Positions 28,785-37,185 of a stretch of 43,351 nucleotides of DNA are shown here, piece by piece. Below the pieces are notes generated by a model. The model was given only the letters and a program-made list of their open reading frames with translations, was not told the DNA's origin and did not search any database. The translations under genes were made by a program, and so were the position numbers. The stretch is from Actinomycetes bacterium (GTDB taxonomy: Bacteria > Actinomycetota > Actinomycetes > Actinomycetales > Cellulomonadaceae), in NCBI GenBank assembly GCA_023418375.1, contig JAEZZV010000220.1:1-43351 (forward strand). The letters are read 5' to 3'. Position 1 is the first letter of the stretch. Every line of letters starts with the position of its first letter.

Positions 28785-28813
28785 CTCAAGTCCGCTCACG
28801 GCGGCGTCGATGA
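28785..28813 (+). promoter_or_regulatory. FliA/WhiG-type promoter upstream of pilA
   Basis: CTCA (28785-28788; context GCTCAAG), a 17-nt spacer, then GTCGATGA (28806-28813), 64 nt before the pilA ATG and just downstream of the tandem repeat. Confidence 0.65.
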
Positions 28814-28877
28814 CAGTGACGGAGCCGCCCCTGGCGGTGCCACTTCCCACTTGAATCGGACAACGAAGGAGAGCGCA

Positions 28878-29255
28878 ATGGTCGCTCGGGTTCGTAAGGC
28901 GATGGAGGAGAAGGAGCAGGGCTTCACGCTCGTCGAGCTCCTCGTCGTCGTCATCATCATCGGTATCCTCGCGGCGATCGCGATCCCGATGTACCTCAAC
29001 CAGCAGAACAACGCTCACAACTCGGCTGTCAAGGCCGACCTCCACAACGCTGCGACGCACGTCGCGTCCGAGCTCGTCGCGGGCACCGCTGCCGCCTCGA
29101 TCACCATCCCGGCGAACCTCTGGTCGGACAGTGTCACTGGCCCTGGCACCATCACCTGGGGCAGCGGCAACCCGCCGTCGACGTTCACCATCCAGGCGAC
29201 ATCGAAGGGCGGCCCGACGTACACGATCGACCAGACGGGCTCCATCACACCGTGA
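28878..29255 (+). CDS. pilA: Major type IV pilin (PilA-like)
   Basis: A 125-aa prepilin. A 15-residue basic/acidic leader ends at the prepilin peptidase site EKEQG|FTLVELLVVVIIIGILA: Gly at -1, Phe at +1, Glu at +5, then the hydrophobic assembly helix. The mature protein is about 110 aa, short and Thr/Ser/Gly-rich, with no Cys pair at the C-terminus, as is common in Gram-positive pilins. The ATG at 28878 has a strong AAGGAGAG site, consistent with high expression. First of four consecutive pilin-like genes. The short Ser/Thr-rich globular part offers possible O-glycosylation sites. Confidence 0.93.
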   Translation: MVARVRKAMEEKEQGFTLVELLVVVIIIGILAAIAIPMYLNQQNNAHNSAVKADLHNAATHVASELVAGTAAASITIPANLWSDSVTGPGTITWGSGNPPSTFTIQATSKGGPTYTIDQTGSITP

Positions 29256-29348
29256 CCTCGTCTGAGGCGTGACCGCGGGGGGTGTCGTGGCCGACGGCCG
29301 CGGCACCCCACGCGGGTGTTCGCAGGCACAAGGAGGAGGTGGACCGCA

Positions 29349-29759
29349 GTGCAGCAGTCGGAGGATGGCTTCGGCCTTGTCGAGGTGCTCATCTCGATGG
29401 TCATCTTCGGCTTCATCGCTGCCGCCTCCATCCCGCTGTTCATCACCTCGATCCAGGTGTCGGCGCGCAACTCGAGCATCGCGCACGCGACGCAGATGGT
29501 GAACGAAGGCATCGAGGTCGCCCGCGCCGCCGCGCAGACGGGCGACTGCACAGTCATCTCGACCCGGCTAGCCGCCCTGGCAGACGGCACGGATCCGCGC
29601 GGGATCCCGTTCGACGTGCAGGGCTCGATGACGAACTGCAACCCGGCGTCCGCGACGAACCTCGCGACCGTGACGGTGACCGTGACCACCACGGCCGACG
29701 GCTTCGGGTCCCCGGTCGCCACGGCGACCACACAGGTCTTCGTCAAGCTGGGGCCGTGA
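29349..29759 (+). CDS. Minor pilin, PilV-like prepilin-type protein
   Basis: A 136-aa prepilin with a very short leader cut at SEDG|FGLVEVLISMVIFGFIAAA (Glu at +5). The globular part carries two Cys (GDCTVI and TNCNPA) that could form a loop disulfide and ends with a Thr/Val-rich strand region. The start is GTG 29349 behind AGGAGGAGG. The 93-nt gap after pilA carries no clear promoter, so it probably depends on read-through. It overlaps the next pilin gene by one base. Its place after the major pilin, and the PilV/GspI-type order, suggest a tip or priming complex subunit. Confidence 0.8.
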   Translation: MQQSEDGFGLVEVLISMVIFGFIAAASIPLFITSIQVSARNSSIAHATQMVNEGIEVARAAAQTGDCTVISTRLAALADGTDPRGIPFDVQGSMTNCNPASATNLATVTVTVTTTADGFGSPVATATTQVFVKLGP

Positions 29760-30382
29760 TGCGCGCGCTGAGATCCCGGCTGGCCAGGGCAGCCGACGGT
29801 GATGACGGCATCACGCTGGTCGAGCTCATCGTCTACTCGATCATCCTCGCGTTCGTCCTCGCGATCGTCGGCGCGCTCCTCATCAACGGTTTGACGACGC
29901 AGCGAGACGTCCGTGACCGGACCGAGGCGACCAACACAATTCAGAACGCGTTCGCCGCGGTCGAGCGGTCGGTACGGAACTCCGGCGGCGGGTTCATCGA
30001 CGGCGGAGGGACGCTGCTCGTCGTCCGTGAGCGCATCGCCGCGAGCACGACCAACGCCGACAGGTGGCGCTGCGCAGGCTACTTCCTCGACGAGTCGACG
30101 GGCGACCTCCGCCGGGTCCTCGACAGCACCGGCACCACGACTGCGGCCGCACTGGCCGCCGCTAACCCCGCGACGATCGCCTCAGCGTGGGACGTCCTGC
30201 TGCCGGATGCATCGCGGATCGGCACGACGCGCGCGTTCGGCCCGGCCGATGGAGCGCTGGCCGAGTACTCGACCGTCGAACTGTCCCTGCGCGCCGCGAC
30301 CGGCCCAAATCAGAAGCCCGTCGAGCTCTCGACCTCGGCCGTCCTGCGTCCGCAGTCGGGCTCGAGCCTGATGTGCTGGTGA
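29759..30382 (+). CDS. Minor pilin, PilW-like prepilin-type protein
   Basis: A 207-aa prepilin: leader of 17 residues cut at GDDG|ITLVELIVYSIILAFVLAI (Glu at +5). The extended N-terminal helix (QRDVRDRTEATNTIQNAFAAVERSVRNSGGG) is followed by a globular domain with two Cys (WRCAGYF and the C-terminal LMCW). Its ATG shares the final base of the preceding stop codon. Size and the AFAAVERSVRNSG motif match PilW/GspJ-type minor pilins that sit at the pilus tip. Confidence 0.82.
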   Translation: MRALRSRLARAADGDDGITLVELIVYSIILAFVLAIVGALLINGLTTQRDVRDRTEATNTIQNAFAAVERSVRNSGGGFIDGGGTLLVVRERIAASTTNADRWRCAGYFLDESTGDLRRVLDSTGTTTAAALAAANPATIASAWDVLLPDASRIGTTRAFGPADGALAEYSTVELSLRAATGPNQKPVELSTSAVLRPQSGSSLMCW

Positions 30383-30459
30383 ACATGCCCGCGTCCGTCC
30401 GGGCGAATCCGCAGCAAGACCGTGGCGGAGCCCGTCGTCAAGCAGAGAGAGTAGGGTCC

Positions 30460-32286
30460 GTGGCTCGGATCAGGCGGTCCGTCCGTCGCAGGCTTGATGC
30501 CGCCGGACGTGACGAAGGCGCGGCGATGGTCGCGGTACTCGGCATCATGATGGTGATGGCGATCCTGACCGCCACCGTCACGTCGATGACGCTGTTCAAC
30601 AGCGAGCACACCGTGGAGACGCGGAGCGGGGTGAGCGCTCAGGCCGCTGCGGACGCCGGCCTCGACCGCATCCTGAGTCAGCTCGACGGCAAGAGCTTCG
30701 GCCAGCTGGGCACCGTCTGCTCTCAGATGGTGACGGTGACGGGGATCCCTGTTGAGGTCACGACGCGGTACGCGCTGTCGACGGGCGGCTCGGTCGCCTG
30801 CCCCTCGGCTGCGCAGGGCCCCTACGTCTCCGGGCTGACCGTCACCTCGACGGCACGGGTGGCGCCGACGATCGGCGACCCGGTCGAACGGACCTCCGTG
30901 CTGGAGCTGCTGCCGACTCCTCCGCAGATGGGCCTCGACCACGCGATCTTCGGTGAGTCCTCGCTCAACATCACCAACAACTCCCAGATCAACGCGTCCG
31001 CTCCTGGCGCCGACGACGCGCACGTCTACACCAACGGCGGGCTCGCCTGCAGGACGCAGGCGGGGATCCAGGGTGAGGTCTACGCGGCGCAGGGCGACGT
31101 CCTGCTCGAGGACAACTGCAAGATCGCGAGCGCGGTGTGGGCCCGCGGCTCGGTGACGATGAAGTCGAACACGGTGGTCGACGGGGACGTCTACGCGGCG
31201 TCGGACGCGGCCCAGTGGGCCGTCTCGCTCGACAACAACAACGCCCGGGTGAACGGGAGCATCCTCACCAACGGTGGTGTCAGGATCTCCGACGGTACCC
31301 ACCAGGTGTCCGGATCGGTCTTCGCACGCACCGGCGAGATCGGCCTGTGGAACGGCGCAGACATCGGCGGCAGCGCCTATGCGCGGGGCAACATCAGCCT
31401 CCGCAACGGCTCCGTCATCGGGCGGGACGCGCTGTCGCTCAGCGGGTCCTTCTCGTACGAGAACGACAACAACAAGGTGACCGGAGACGCGAGGGCCGGC
31501 GGCACCATCCCGCCTCGGGTGAACGGCAGGTTCACCGTCGGTGGCGCCGTGCAGGAGAACCAGGCGGGTCTGGTCTTCCCGTCGGCGGTGAACCCGTCGG
31601 CCCTGTTCCCGGCCGGCGTCGGGTTCCCGACGCAGATCATGCCCCCGGCGCGTGAGGCATTCCCGCGGATCCTCGCCAACGAGAGCGACCTCGCGCTCTG
31701 GCAGGCGGCCGGGTGGGACGTCCTGACGTTCAACGGCGTGTGCGGCGAGAGCGTCATGACCGAGATCAAGAAGAACCGCCCGACCAAGACGATGCTCGTC
31801 TTCGAGGGTTGCACCTCGCCGATCGCACTCAACAGCAACGCGACACCTCTGAACAACCACCGGGCGATCGTCTCCGAGAGCGGCTTCACCTCGCAGAACA
31901 ACATGAACTTCTCGGTGCAGGGCAACGGGATGTACTACCTGTATCTCATCCAGCCGGCCTACTCCGCGGGCATCACCTGGACCGCCGATCCTGCGACGGG
32001 TCAGCTCAAGCCGAGCTGCCCGGCGTCCATCGAGAGCAACATCGACAAGTTCAAGCCGGACGACGTGCACGTGCTCATCTACAGCCCGTGCAAGTTCACC
32101 TGGCTCAACATGCACCCGAACATGGAGACGTACAACGGCCAGATCTACGCCGGCCAGCTGTCCTTGCCGCCGTCGTTCAAGCTGACCATGTCGCAGGTCC
32201 CGGTTCCGGGCTTGAGCGACGGCACCCCCAACCCGGCGTCGCCGGCCAACATGGTGCTGCAGTCGCGCTACGACGTCCCGAGCTGA
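30460..32286 (+). CDS. PilX/GspK-like prepilin fused to a bactofilin-like repeat domain
   Basis: A 608-aa protein. The N-terminus (AAGRDEG|AAMVAVLGIMMVMAILTATVTS) is a type III-like signal with Gly at -1 but no Glu at +5, the state typical of GspK and many PilX proteins. About residues 165-370 form a ladder of short repeats (GEVYAAQGDVLLEDNCKI, GSVTMKSNTVVDGDVYAASD, GSILTNGGVRISDG, GSAYARGNISLRNGSVIG), the periodicity of a right-handed beta-helix like bactofilin or polymer-forming 'DUF583' proteins. A C-terminal domain of ~220 residues with Cys follows. The start is GTG 30460 (AGAGAG and AGGG upstream); a GTG at 30379 overlapping the previous stop is an alternative. Probably a large tip adhesin or initiator. 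Confidence 0.78.
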   Translation: MARIRRSVRRRLDAAGRDEGAAMVAVLGIMMVMAILTATVTSMTLFNSEHTVETRSGVSAQAAADAGLDRILSQLDGKSFGQLGTVCSQMVTVTGIPVEVTTRYALSTGGSVACPSAAQGPYVSGLTVTSTARVAPTIGDPVERTSVLELLPTPPQMGLDHAIFGESSLNITNNSQINASAPGADDAHVYTNGGLACRTQAGIQGEVYAAQGDVLLEDNCKIASAVWARGSVTMKSNTVVDGDVYAASDAAQWAVSLDNNNARVNGSILTNGGVRISDGTHQVSGSVFARTGEIGLWNGADIGGSAYARGNISLRNGSVIGRDALSLSGSFSYENDNNKVTGDARAGGTIPPRVNGRFTVGGAVQENQAGLVFPSAVNPSALFPAGVGFPTQIMPPAREAFPRILANESDLALWQAAGWDVLTFNGVCGESVMTEIKKNRPTKTMLVFEGCTSPIALNSNATPLNNHRAIVSESGFTSQNNMNFSVQGNGMYYLYLIQPAYSAGITWTADPATGQLKPSCPASIESNIDKFKPDDVHVLIYSPCKFTWLNMHPNMETYNGQIYAGQLSLPPSFKLTMSQVPVPGLSDGTPNPASPANMVLQSRYDVPS

Positions 32287-32328
32287 GGTGCTGCCCGGAA
32301 CGACGCAAGACGGTCACGGCGTCACCTC

Positions 32329-32334
32329 TAGGGT
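32329..32334 (+). promoter_or_regulatory. Leaderless -10 box for pilD
   Basis: TAGGGT ends 6 nt before the GTG start of pilD, and no ribosome-binding site is present, so the mRNA is probably leaderless. The -35 is weak. Confidence 0.45.
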
Positions 32335-32340
32335 GGCGCC

Positions 32341-33117
32341 GTGACAGGTGTGCTGGTCCTCGCGGGCGTGCTCGGCCTCGCCGTGGGGTCGTTCCTGAAC
32401 GTGGTCGTCTGGCGTGTCCCACGGGGCGCGTCGGTCGTCGCGCCGCCGAGCGCCTGCCCGCGGTGCGGGGCCCGCATCCGCCCCTGGGACAACGTTCCGC
32501 TGGTCTCATGGCTGGTCCTGCGCGGCCGTTGCCGTGACTGTGCCGCACCGATCAGCGTCCGCTACCCGGTCGTGGAGGCCGCCACCGGCACACTGTTCGT
32601 GCTGACGACGCTGCGGTTCGGCGTCGCGCCCGAGCTGCTGGCGTACCTCTACGTCGCGGCGGTCGGAATCGCGCTCGCGCTGATCGACCTCGACGTGCAT
32701 CGGCTCCCTGACCGCATCGTGCTCCCGTCCTACGGCGTGCTCGCGGTTCTCCTGCTCGTCGGGTCGTGGGGGAGCGGTGACCTCACCGCTCTCGGCCGGG
32801 CCGCGATGGGCGGCGTCGCCCTTTGGCTCCTGTACTTCCTCCTCGCCCTGGCCAAGCCGGGCGCGATGGGCTTCGGCGACGTGAAGCTGGCCGGCCTGCT
32901 GGGCGCGGCACTGGCGTGGGTCGGCTGGGGCGCCCTCGTCGTGGGGGCCTTCGCCGCCTTCCTCCTCGGCGGGCTCTACGGCGTCGCCATGATGGTGGCC
33001 GGGCGGGCGACCCGACGCTCGCGGGTGCCGTTCGGCCCCTGGATGGTGCTCGGTGCGTTCGTCGGTGTCGGGTTCGGCGAGTCCATCTGGAGCGCGTACC
33101 TGGGACTCGTCCTCTGA
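32341..33117 (+). CDS. pilD: Prepilin peptidase PilD (A24 aspartic protease)
   Basis: Membrane aspartic peptidase that cuts prepilin leaders and N-methylates the new end; 258 aa. The N-terminal methylase part has the zinc-type Cys pairs CPRC and CRDC and the GSFLNVVVWRVPRG signature. The catalytic Asp residues are in ALIDLDVHRLPD and the invariant GxGD motif, GFGDVKLAGLLGA. Seven to eight membrane helices fit the family. It follows the pilin genes it serves. Related peptidase genes remain between aroE and aroC in mycobacteria that lack the rest of the pilus set, as far as I recall. Confidence 0.94.
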   Translation: MTGVLVLAGVLGLAVGSFLNVVVWRVPRGASVVAPPSACPRCGARIRPWDNVPLVSWLVLRGRCRDCAAPISVRYPVVEAATGTLFVLTTLRFGVAPELLAYLYVAAVGIALALIDLDVHRLPDRIVLPSYGVLAVLLLVGSWGSGDLTALGRAAMGGVALWLLYFLLALAKPGAMGFGDVKLAGLLGAALAWVGWGALVVGAFAAFLLGGLYGVAMMVAGRATRRSRVPFGPWMVLGAFVGVGFGESIWSAYLGLVL

Positions 33118-33206
33118 TCGACGGGCCCTGGCGGGTGCCGCGAGCGGCCGCCGCCTGTCGCCCGCACGGCGGCGCTACACGCGCCGGCATCTTCCTCGTC
33201 CCGCGG

Positions 33207-33235
33207 CTCAAGCGCGCACGTCGGACGCCCGATAG
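33207..33235 (+). promoter_or_regulatory. FliA/WhiG-type promoter upstream of pilMNO
   Basis: CTCA (33207-33210; context GCTCAAG), a 17-nt spacer, then CCCGATAG (33228-33235), 48 nt before the pilM GTG in the pilD-pilM gap. Confidence 0.68.
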
Positions 33236-33283
33236 CAGGTGTGGAGGTGCCGAACGCGCACCGAAGTGGACGAAGGGAACGCC

Positions 33284-34336
33284 GTGGCCAAGGGTGGTGT
33301 CATCGGCCTCGACATCGGCACGACGGCCGTGCGGGCCGCAGAGGTTGAGTTCGCGGGGGGAAGCCGACAACCCACGCTCGTCCGCTACGGCGAGGTGCCA
33401 TTGCCCTCCGGGGCGGTGCGAGACGGCGAAGTGGCCGACGCGCCTCCCGTCGTGGATGCCCTCAAGCGGCTCTGGGCGACCGCCAAGCTCTCCCGGCGCG
33501 AAGTGAACATCGGCGTCGGCAGCCAGCGGGTCGTCGTCCGCGAGCTCACCGTGCCGAGGATGCCGATGGACCAGGTCCGGGCGTCGCTGCCCTTCCAGGT
33601 CCAGGAGCTCCTGCCCATGCCGGTGGAGGAGGCCCTGCTCGACTTCTACCCAACCGCGGAGCGGGAGGGGCCCAACGGGCCGGCCCTGCACGGCATGCTC
33701 GTCGCCGCGACGCGCGACACGGTCAACGCCAACCTCATGGCTGTCGAGTCGGCGGGGCTCCGACCACGGATGGTGGACCTCAGCTCCTTCGCCCTCGTCC
33801 GCGCCCTCGTGCACGGTGACCTCGCCGAACGGACAGTGGCGATCGTGGAGGTCGGCGCGCGCGTGACTCACGTGGTCGTCACGGCCCGGGGCGTCCCGCG
33901 GCTCGTCCGGATCCTTGCCACGGGCGGGGAGAACGTGACCGCCGCGGTCGCAGGCGCACTGGGTGTCGCGGCCATGGAGGCCGAGGAGATCAAACGGCAG
34001 GTCGGCTTCGGGTTCGCCGTGGCACCCGCGCTCGCCCCCGCGAGCGAGGCGGTGAGGGCCGTCGTCGGCCCGCTCGTCGAGGCGGTGCGCAACACCTTCG
34101 TCTACTACGCGAGCAACAACCCCGGTGCGGGCATCGAGGCGATCTGCCTGACCGGGGGCGGCGCGCAGCTTCCGGGTCTCGGCCAGGCGTTGTCGAGCGC
34201 GAGCCGTCTCCCCGCGGCCTACGGCGACGCACTGCTCGGGGTCCGGCTGGGCAAGACGCTGTCCAGCGACCAGATGCGCGCGTCGGGAGCGCTCATCGCG
34301 CTGCCCGTTGGACTTGCGAGTGGGGTGGCGGCGTGA
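33284..34336 (+). CDS. pilM: Type IV pilus assembly protein PilM
   Basis: Cytoplasmic actin/FtsA-like ATPase-fold protein that links the motor to the PilN/PilO membrane complex; 350 aa. The phosphate-1 loop is GVIGLDIGTTAVRAAEV; phosphate-2 and adenosine regions are seen as VEVGARVTHVVV and CLTGGGAQLPGLGQAL. The typical MPMDQVRASLPFQVQELLPMPVEEALLDF stretch matches the PilM/ComA domain. The GTG at 33284 has a GAAGGGA site five nt upstream. Its stop overlaps the pilN start (GTGA). Confidence 0.94.
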   Translation: MAKGGVIGLDIGTTAVRAAEVEFAGGSRQPTLVRYGEVPLPSGAVRDGEVADAPPVVDALKRLWATAKLSRREVNIGVGSQRVVVRELTVPRMPMDQVRASLPFQVQELLPMPVEEALLDFYPTAEREGPNGPALHGMLVAATRDTVNANLMAVESAGLRPRMVDLSSFALVRALVHGDLAERTVAIVEVGARVTHVVVTARGVPRLVRILATGGENVTAAVAGALGVAAMEAEEIKRQVGFGFAVAPALAPASEAVRAVVGPLVEAVRNTFVYYASNNPGAGIEAICLTGGGAQLPGLGQALSSASRLPAAYGDALLGVRLGKTLSSDQMRASGALIALPVGLASGVAA

Positions 34337-35025
34337 AGGCCCGCGACGTGGGAGGTCTGGGTTCCCAGCCTCAGGTGAACCTGCTTCCGCCCGAGATCCG
34401 GTCCGCACGCGGGCTTCGGGTGGTCCAGCGGCTGCTGGGGCTCGGACTGCTGGTGGTACTCGGTCTGGTCGGTCTGGGGTACCTGTACGCGGCCAACGAG
34501 GCGCGCGGCGCAGAGGACGACCTTGAGGCAGCCCGCGGGGAGACGACACGGCTCCTCGCGGAGCAGGCCCAGTACATGCCGGTCACCGAGGTGCTCGACC
34601 AGCTGACGGCCATGGACGTCGCCCGCCGTCTCGCGATGGTGAGCGAGATCCCGGCCGCCCTCTATCTCGGGGCCATCAGCGCGGTGACGCCGCCCGGGGT
34701 CACGATCGAGAGCGTCACGTACACCGGGTCGTCTCCGATGGTCCTCGCGCCGGTACCGGCCAATGCTCTGGTCGAGCCGGGGGTCGGCGAGATCGACATC
34801 GTGGGCCGTGCGCCGATGCCCGTGGACACCGTCGCCTGGGCCAGGGCGCTGAACTCGATCCCTGGCCTGCGCGACGCGTGGGTCGAGGCGACGAACGTCT
34901 CCGGCACCGACGAAGTCAGCTACCTCGTCGTCACCGCGTCGGTGACTGTCGACGAGAGCGCCCTCACCGACCGGTTCGGGTCGCTCACCACGCCCGGCGA
35001 GACGACTGAGGACGGTGACGCGTGA
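34333..35025 (+). CDS. pilN: Type IV pilus alignment protein PilN
   Basis: A 230-aa single-pass membrane protein. The cytoplasmic N-terminus contains the PilM-binding motif QPQVNLLPPEIRSARG (family consensus xINLLPxR), followed by a membrane helix (LLGLGLLVVLGLVGLGYLYAA), a coiled coil (ARGAEDDLEAARGETTRLLAEQAQY) and an extracytoplasmic ferredoxin-like fold. GTG 34333 overlaps the pilM stop by 4 nt. Works as a heterodimer with PilO. Confidence 0.92.
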   Translation: MKARDVGGLGSQPQVNLLPPEIRSARGLRVVQRLLGLGLLVVLGLVGLGYLYAANEARGAEDDLEAARGETTRLLAEQAQYMPVTEVLDQLTAMDVARRLAMVSEIPAALYLGAISAVTPPGVTIESVTYTGSSPMVLAPVPANALVEPGVGEIDIVGRAPMPVDTVAWARALNSIPGLRDAWVEATNVSGTDEVSYLVVTASVTVDESALTDRFGSLTTPGETTEDGDA

Positions 35026-35861
35026 TGGGTGCCTCGAAGACTACGTACTGGGTGATCGGTGCCGCGCTCGTGGCGCTGGCGATGCTCGGCGGAGGCTGGG
35101 TCCTGCTCGTCCAGCCGCAGCTCGCTGCGGCGAACGACACCCGGTCGGAGACTGCCGCGGTCGAGGAGCAGAACCGCGTCCAGCAGGAGCAAGTCGACGC
35201 GCTGCGCGTGCAGTTCGACAACATCGAGACGTACAAGGCGGAGCTCGAGTCGCTCCAGGAGCAGATGCCTCCCGACGACGGTACCGTCGAGTTCCTGGAG
35301 GCCGTCGGCGCGCTCGCCGAGCAGAACGGTCTCGTCGTGACCGCGACGACCACCGCCGGCGGCGAGCCAGTGGTTCCCCTCGAGACCGCGGAGGCGCCCG
35401 CGCAGCCCCCTGCTGATGACAGCGTTGTGGAGGCCGCCGACGACGCGGCGGAGGCGACCGACGAGCAGACGGAGGCGACGGAGCCGGCGGGCACCGCCCC
35501 GGCACCGGCGGACCCGGTGACGGGCGCCATCGAAGGGCTCGTGTCGATCCCCGTGTCCGTGTCCGTGCTCGGCCCGGCGGAGAGCGCACGGGCCTTCGCG
35601 GACGCGCTGCAGAGCGGTCTGCCTCGGCTCCTGCTGGTGGAAATCCTCACGACCGTGGCACAGCCAGAGGCAGACGCCGCGGAGGGCCGACCGGCCACTG
35701 TCCTGGGTGATGTCGAGCTGACCATCAGCGGCTACCTGTTCGTGTTTCGCGACGTGACGCCGGAGGCTCCGGAACCCGGGACCGACGAGAGCGCCGAACC
35801 CGCTCCGCTGCCGCAGCCGAGCGGCGTGAACCCGTTCGCGCCGAACGCTCGCGACTCGTAG
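35025..35861 (+). CDS. pilO: Type IV pilus alignment protein PilO
   Basis: A 278-aa single-pass membrane protein: N-terminal helix (YWVIGAALVALAMLGGGWVLLV), a long coiled coil (about residues 35-85, with NIETYKAELESLQEQMPPDDGT typical of PilO), and an extracytoplasmic domain. Inside the latter lies an acidic Ala/Glu/Pro-rich insertion (about residues 122-165), and the C-terminus is a Pro/Glu-rich tail. The ATG at 35025 overlaps the pilN TGA; GTG 35022 is an alternative. PilP and the secretin PilQ are absent, as expected without an outer membrane. Last gene of the pilus block, closed by a strong hairpin. Confidence 0.9.
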   Translation: MGASKTTYWVIGAALVALAMLGGGWVLLVQPQLAAANDTRSETAAVEEQNRVQQEQVDALRVQFDNIETYKAELESLQEQMPPDDGTVEFLEAVGALAEQNGLVVTATTTAGGEPVVPLETAEAPAQPPADDSVVEAADDAAEATDEQTEATEPAGTAPAPADPVTGAIEGLVSIPVSVSVLGPAESARAFADALQSGLPRLLLVEILTTVAQPEADAAEGRPATVLGDVELTISGYLFVFRDVTPEAPEPGTDESAEPAPLPQPSGVNPFAPNARDS

Positions 35862-35898
35862 ACGACGTCGCCGCAGGTCTCCGCGAGAGCCCGCACAC

Positions 35899-35935
35899 CA
35901 CCGGCCCGCGTCCGTCGCCCGGACGCGGGCCGGTG
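35899..35935 (+). terminator. Hairpin terminator after pilO
   Basis: A perfect 16-bp stem (35899-35914 with 35920-35935) and a 5-nt loop, 37 nt after the pilO stop, isolate the pilus block from aroC. There is no T-run. Confidence 0.85.
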
Positions 35936-35964
35936 TGCATGACGGCCCGTGGAAGGATGGCCGC

Positions 35965-37185
35965 ATGCTGCGCTGGCTGACGTCCGGGGAGTCCCACGGC
36001 CCCGCCCTGGTCGGTGTGCTCGAGGGCCTGCCCGCGGGCGTGCAGGTCACCACGGGCGACCTCACCGCCGCCCTTGCGCGACGGCGGCTCGGCTACGGCC
36101 GTGGGGCCCGCATGAGCTTCGAGACGGACGAGGTCCGCGTCCTCGGCGGTGTGCGGCACGGCCTGACGCAGGGCGGGCCGATCGCCGTCGAGATCGGCAA
36201 CGCCGAGTGGCCCAAGTGGGTCGACGTGATGTCCGCCGACCCGGTGCCGCCCGAGGCCCTGACGGTCGACGCCGGCACCGGCGACGTGCGGGAGGTCGCC
36301 CGCAACCGCCCGCTCACCCGGCCGCGTCCTGGTCACGCGGATCTCGTCGGCATGCGCAAGTACGGGTTCGACGACGCACGGCCGGTGCTCGAGCGTGCCT
36401 CGGCCCGGGAGACGGCTACCCGAGTGGCGCTCGGCCGGATCGCCGCCGCCTTCCTCGAGCAGGCTGCCGGCGTCCGCCTGGTCTCGCACGTCACGGCCAT
36501 CGGTCCGGTGTCGGTGCCTGACGACGCGGTGCTGCCCACGCCCGACGACGTCGACGCCCTCGACGCCGACCCCGTGCGGTGCTTCCACGCCCCGACGTCG
36601 GCGGCGATGGTCGAGGAGATCGACGAGTGCCACAAGGCCGGCGACACGCTCGGCGGCGTCGTGGAGGTGCTGGCGTACGGCCTGCCGACGGGCCTGGGCA
36701 GCTACGTGCACTGGGACCGGCGGCTCGACGCGCGGCTTGCGGCCGCCGTCATGGGCATCCAGGCGTTCAAGGGCGTGGAGATCGGCGACGGGTTCCGCAC
36801 GGCGGCCCGGCGAGGCTCGGCGGCGCACGACGAGATCGAGCGTGACCCGGAGACCGGGCTGATCGTCCGGCGCACCAACCGGGCGGGCGGGCTCGAGGGG
36901 GGCGTGACGAACGGCGAGGTGCTGCGGGTGCGCGGGGCCATGAAGCCGATCTCGACCGTGCCGCGCGCGCTGGCCACCGTGGACGTCGCCACGGGTGAGT
37001 CCGCGCAGGCCATCCACCAGCGCTCGGACGTCTGCGCGGTGCCGCCGGCCGCGGTCGTGGCCGAGGCGATGGTCGCACTCGTCCTCGCCGACGCCGTCCT
37101 GGAGAAGTTCGGCGGCGACGCCGTCGCCGAGGTCGCGCGGAACCTCGAGGCGTACCTCGAGGCCGTCCCGCCGCTGCAGCGGTGA
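35965..37185 (+). CDS. aroC: Chorismate synthase
   Basis: Converts 5-enolpyruvylshikimate-3-phosphate to chorismate with reduced FMN. At 406 aa it matches the family. The N-terminal signature is LRWLTSGESHGPALVGVLEG. Flavin and substrate sites appear as RRRLGYGRGARMSFETDEV, NRPLTRPRPGHADLVGMRKY, GLPTGLGSYVHWDRRLDARL and RSDVCAVPPAAVVAEAM. The ATG at 35965 is preceded by GGAAGG (spacing 8); the same region reads AAGGAT-N6-ATG and could be leaderless. First gene of the aroC-aroK-aroB operon. Confidence 0.98.
   Translation: MLRWLTSGESHGPALVGVLEGLPAGVQVTTGDLTAALARRRLGYGRGARMSFETDEVRVLGGVRHGLTQGGPIAVEIGNAEWPKWVDVMSADPVPPEALTVDAGTGDVREVARNRPLTRPRPGHADLVGMRKYGFDDARPVLERASARETATRVALGRIAAAFLEQAAGVRLVSHVTAIGPVSVPDDAVLPTPDDVDALDADPVRCFHAPTSAAMVEEIDECHKAGDTLGGVVEVLAYGLPTGLGSYVHWDRRLDARLAAAVMGIQAFKGVEIGDGFRTAARRGSAAHDEIERDPETGLIVRRTNRAGGLEGGVTNGEVLRVRGAMKPISTVPRALATVDVATGESAQAIHQRSDVCAVPPAAVVAEAMVALVLADAVLEKFGGDAVAEVARNLEAYLEAVPPLQR

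Noticed and set aside
30379..30459. N-terminal extension of the PilX-like protein from GTG 30379
   Set aside because: No ribosome-binding site, and the extra 27 residues look noncoding; kept as an alternative because of the GTGA overlap.
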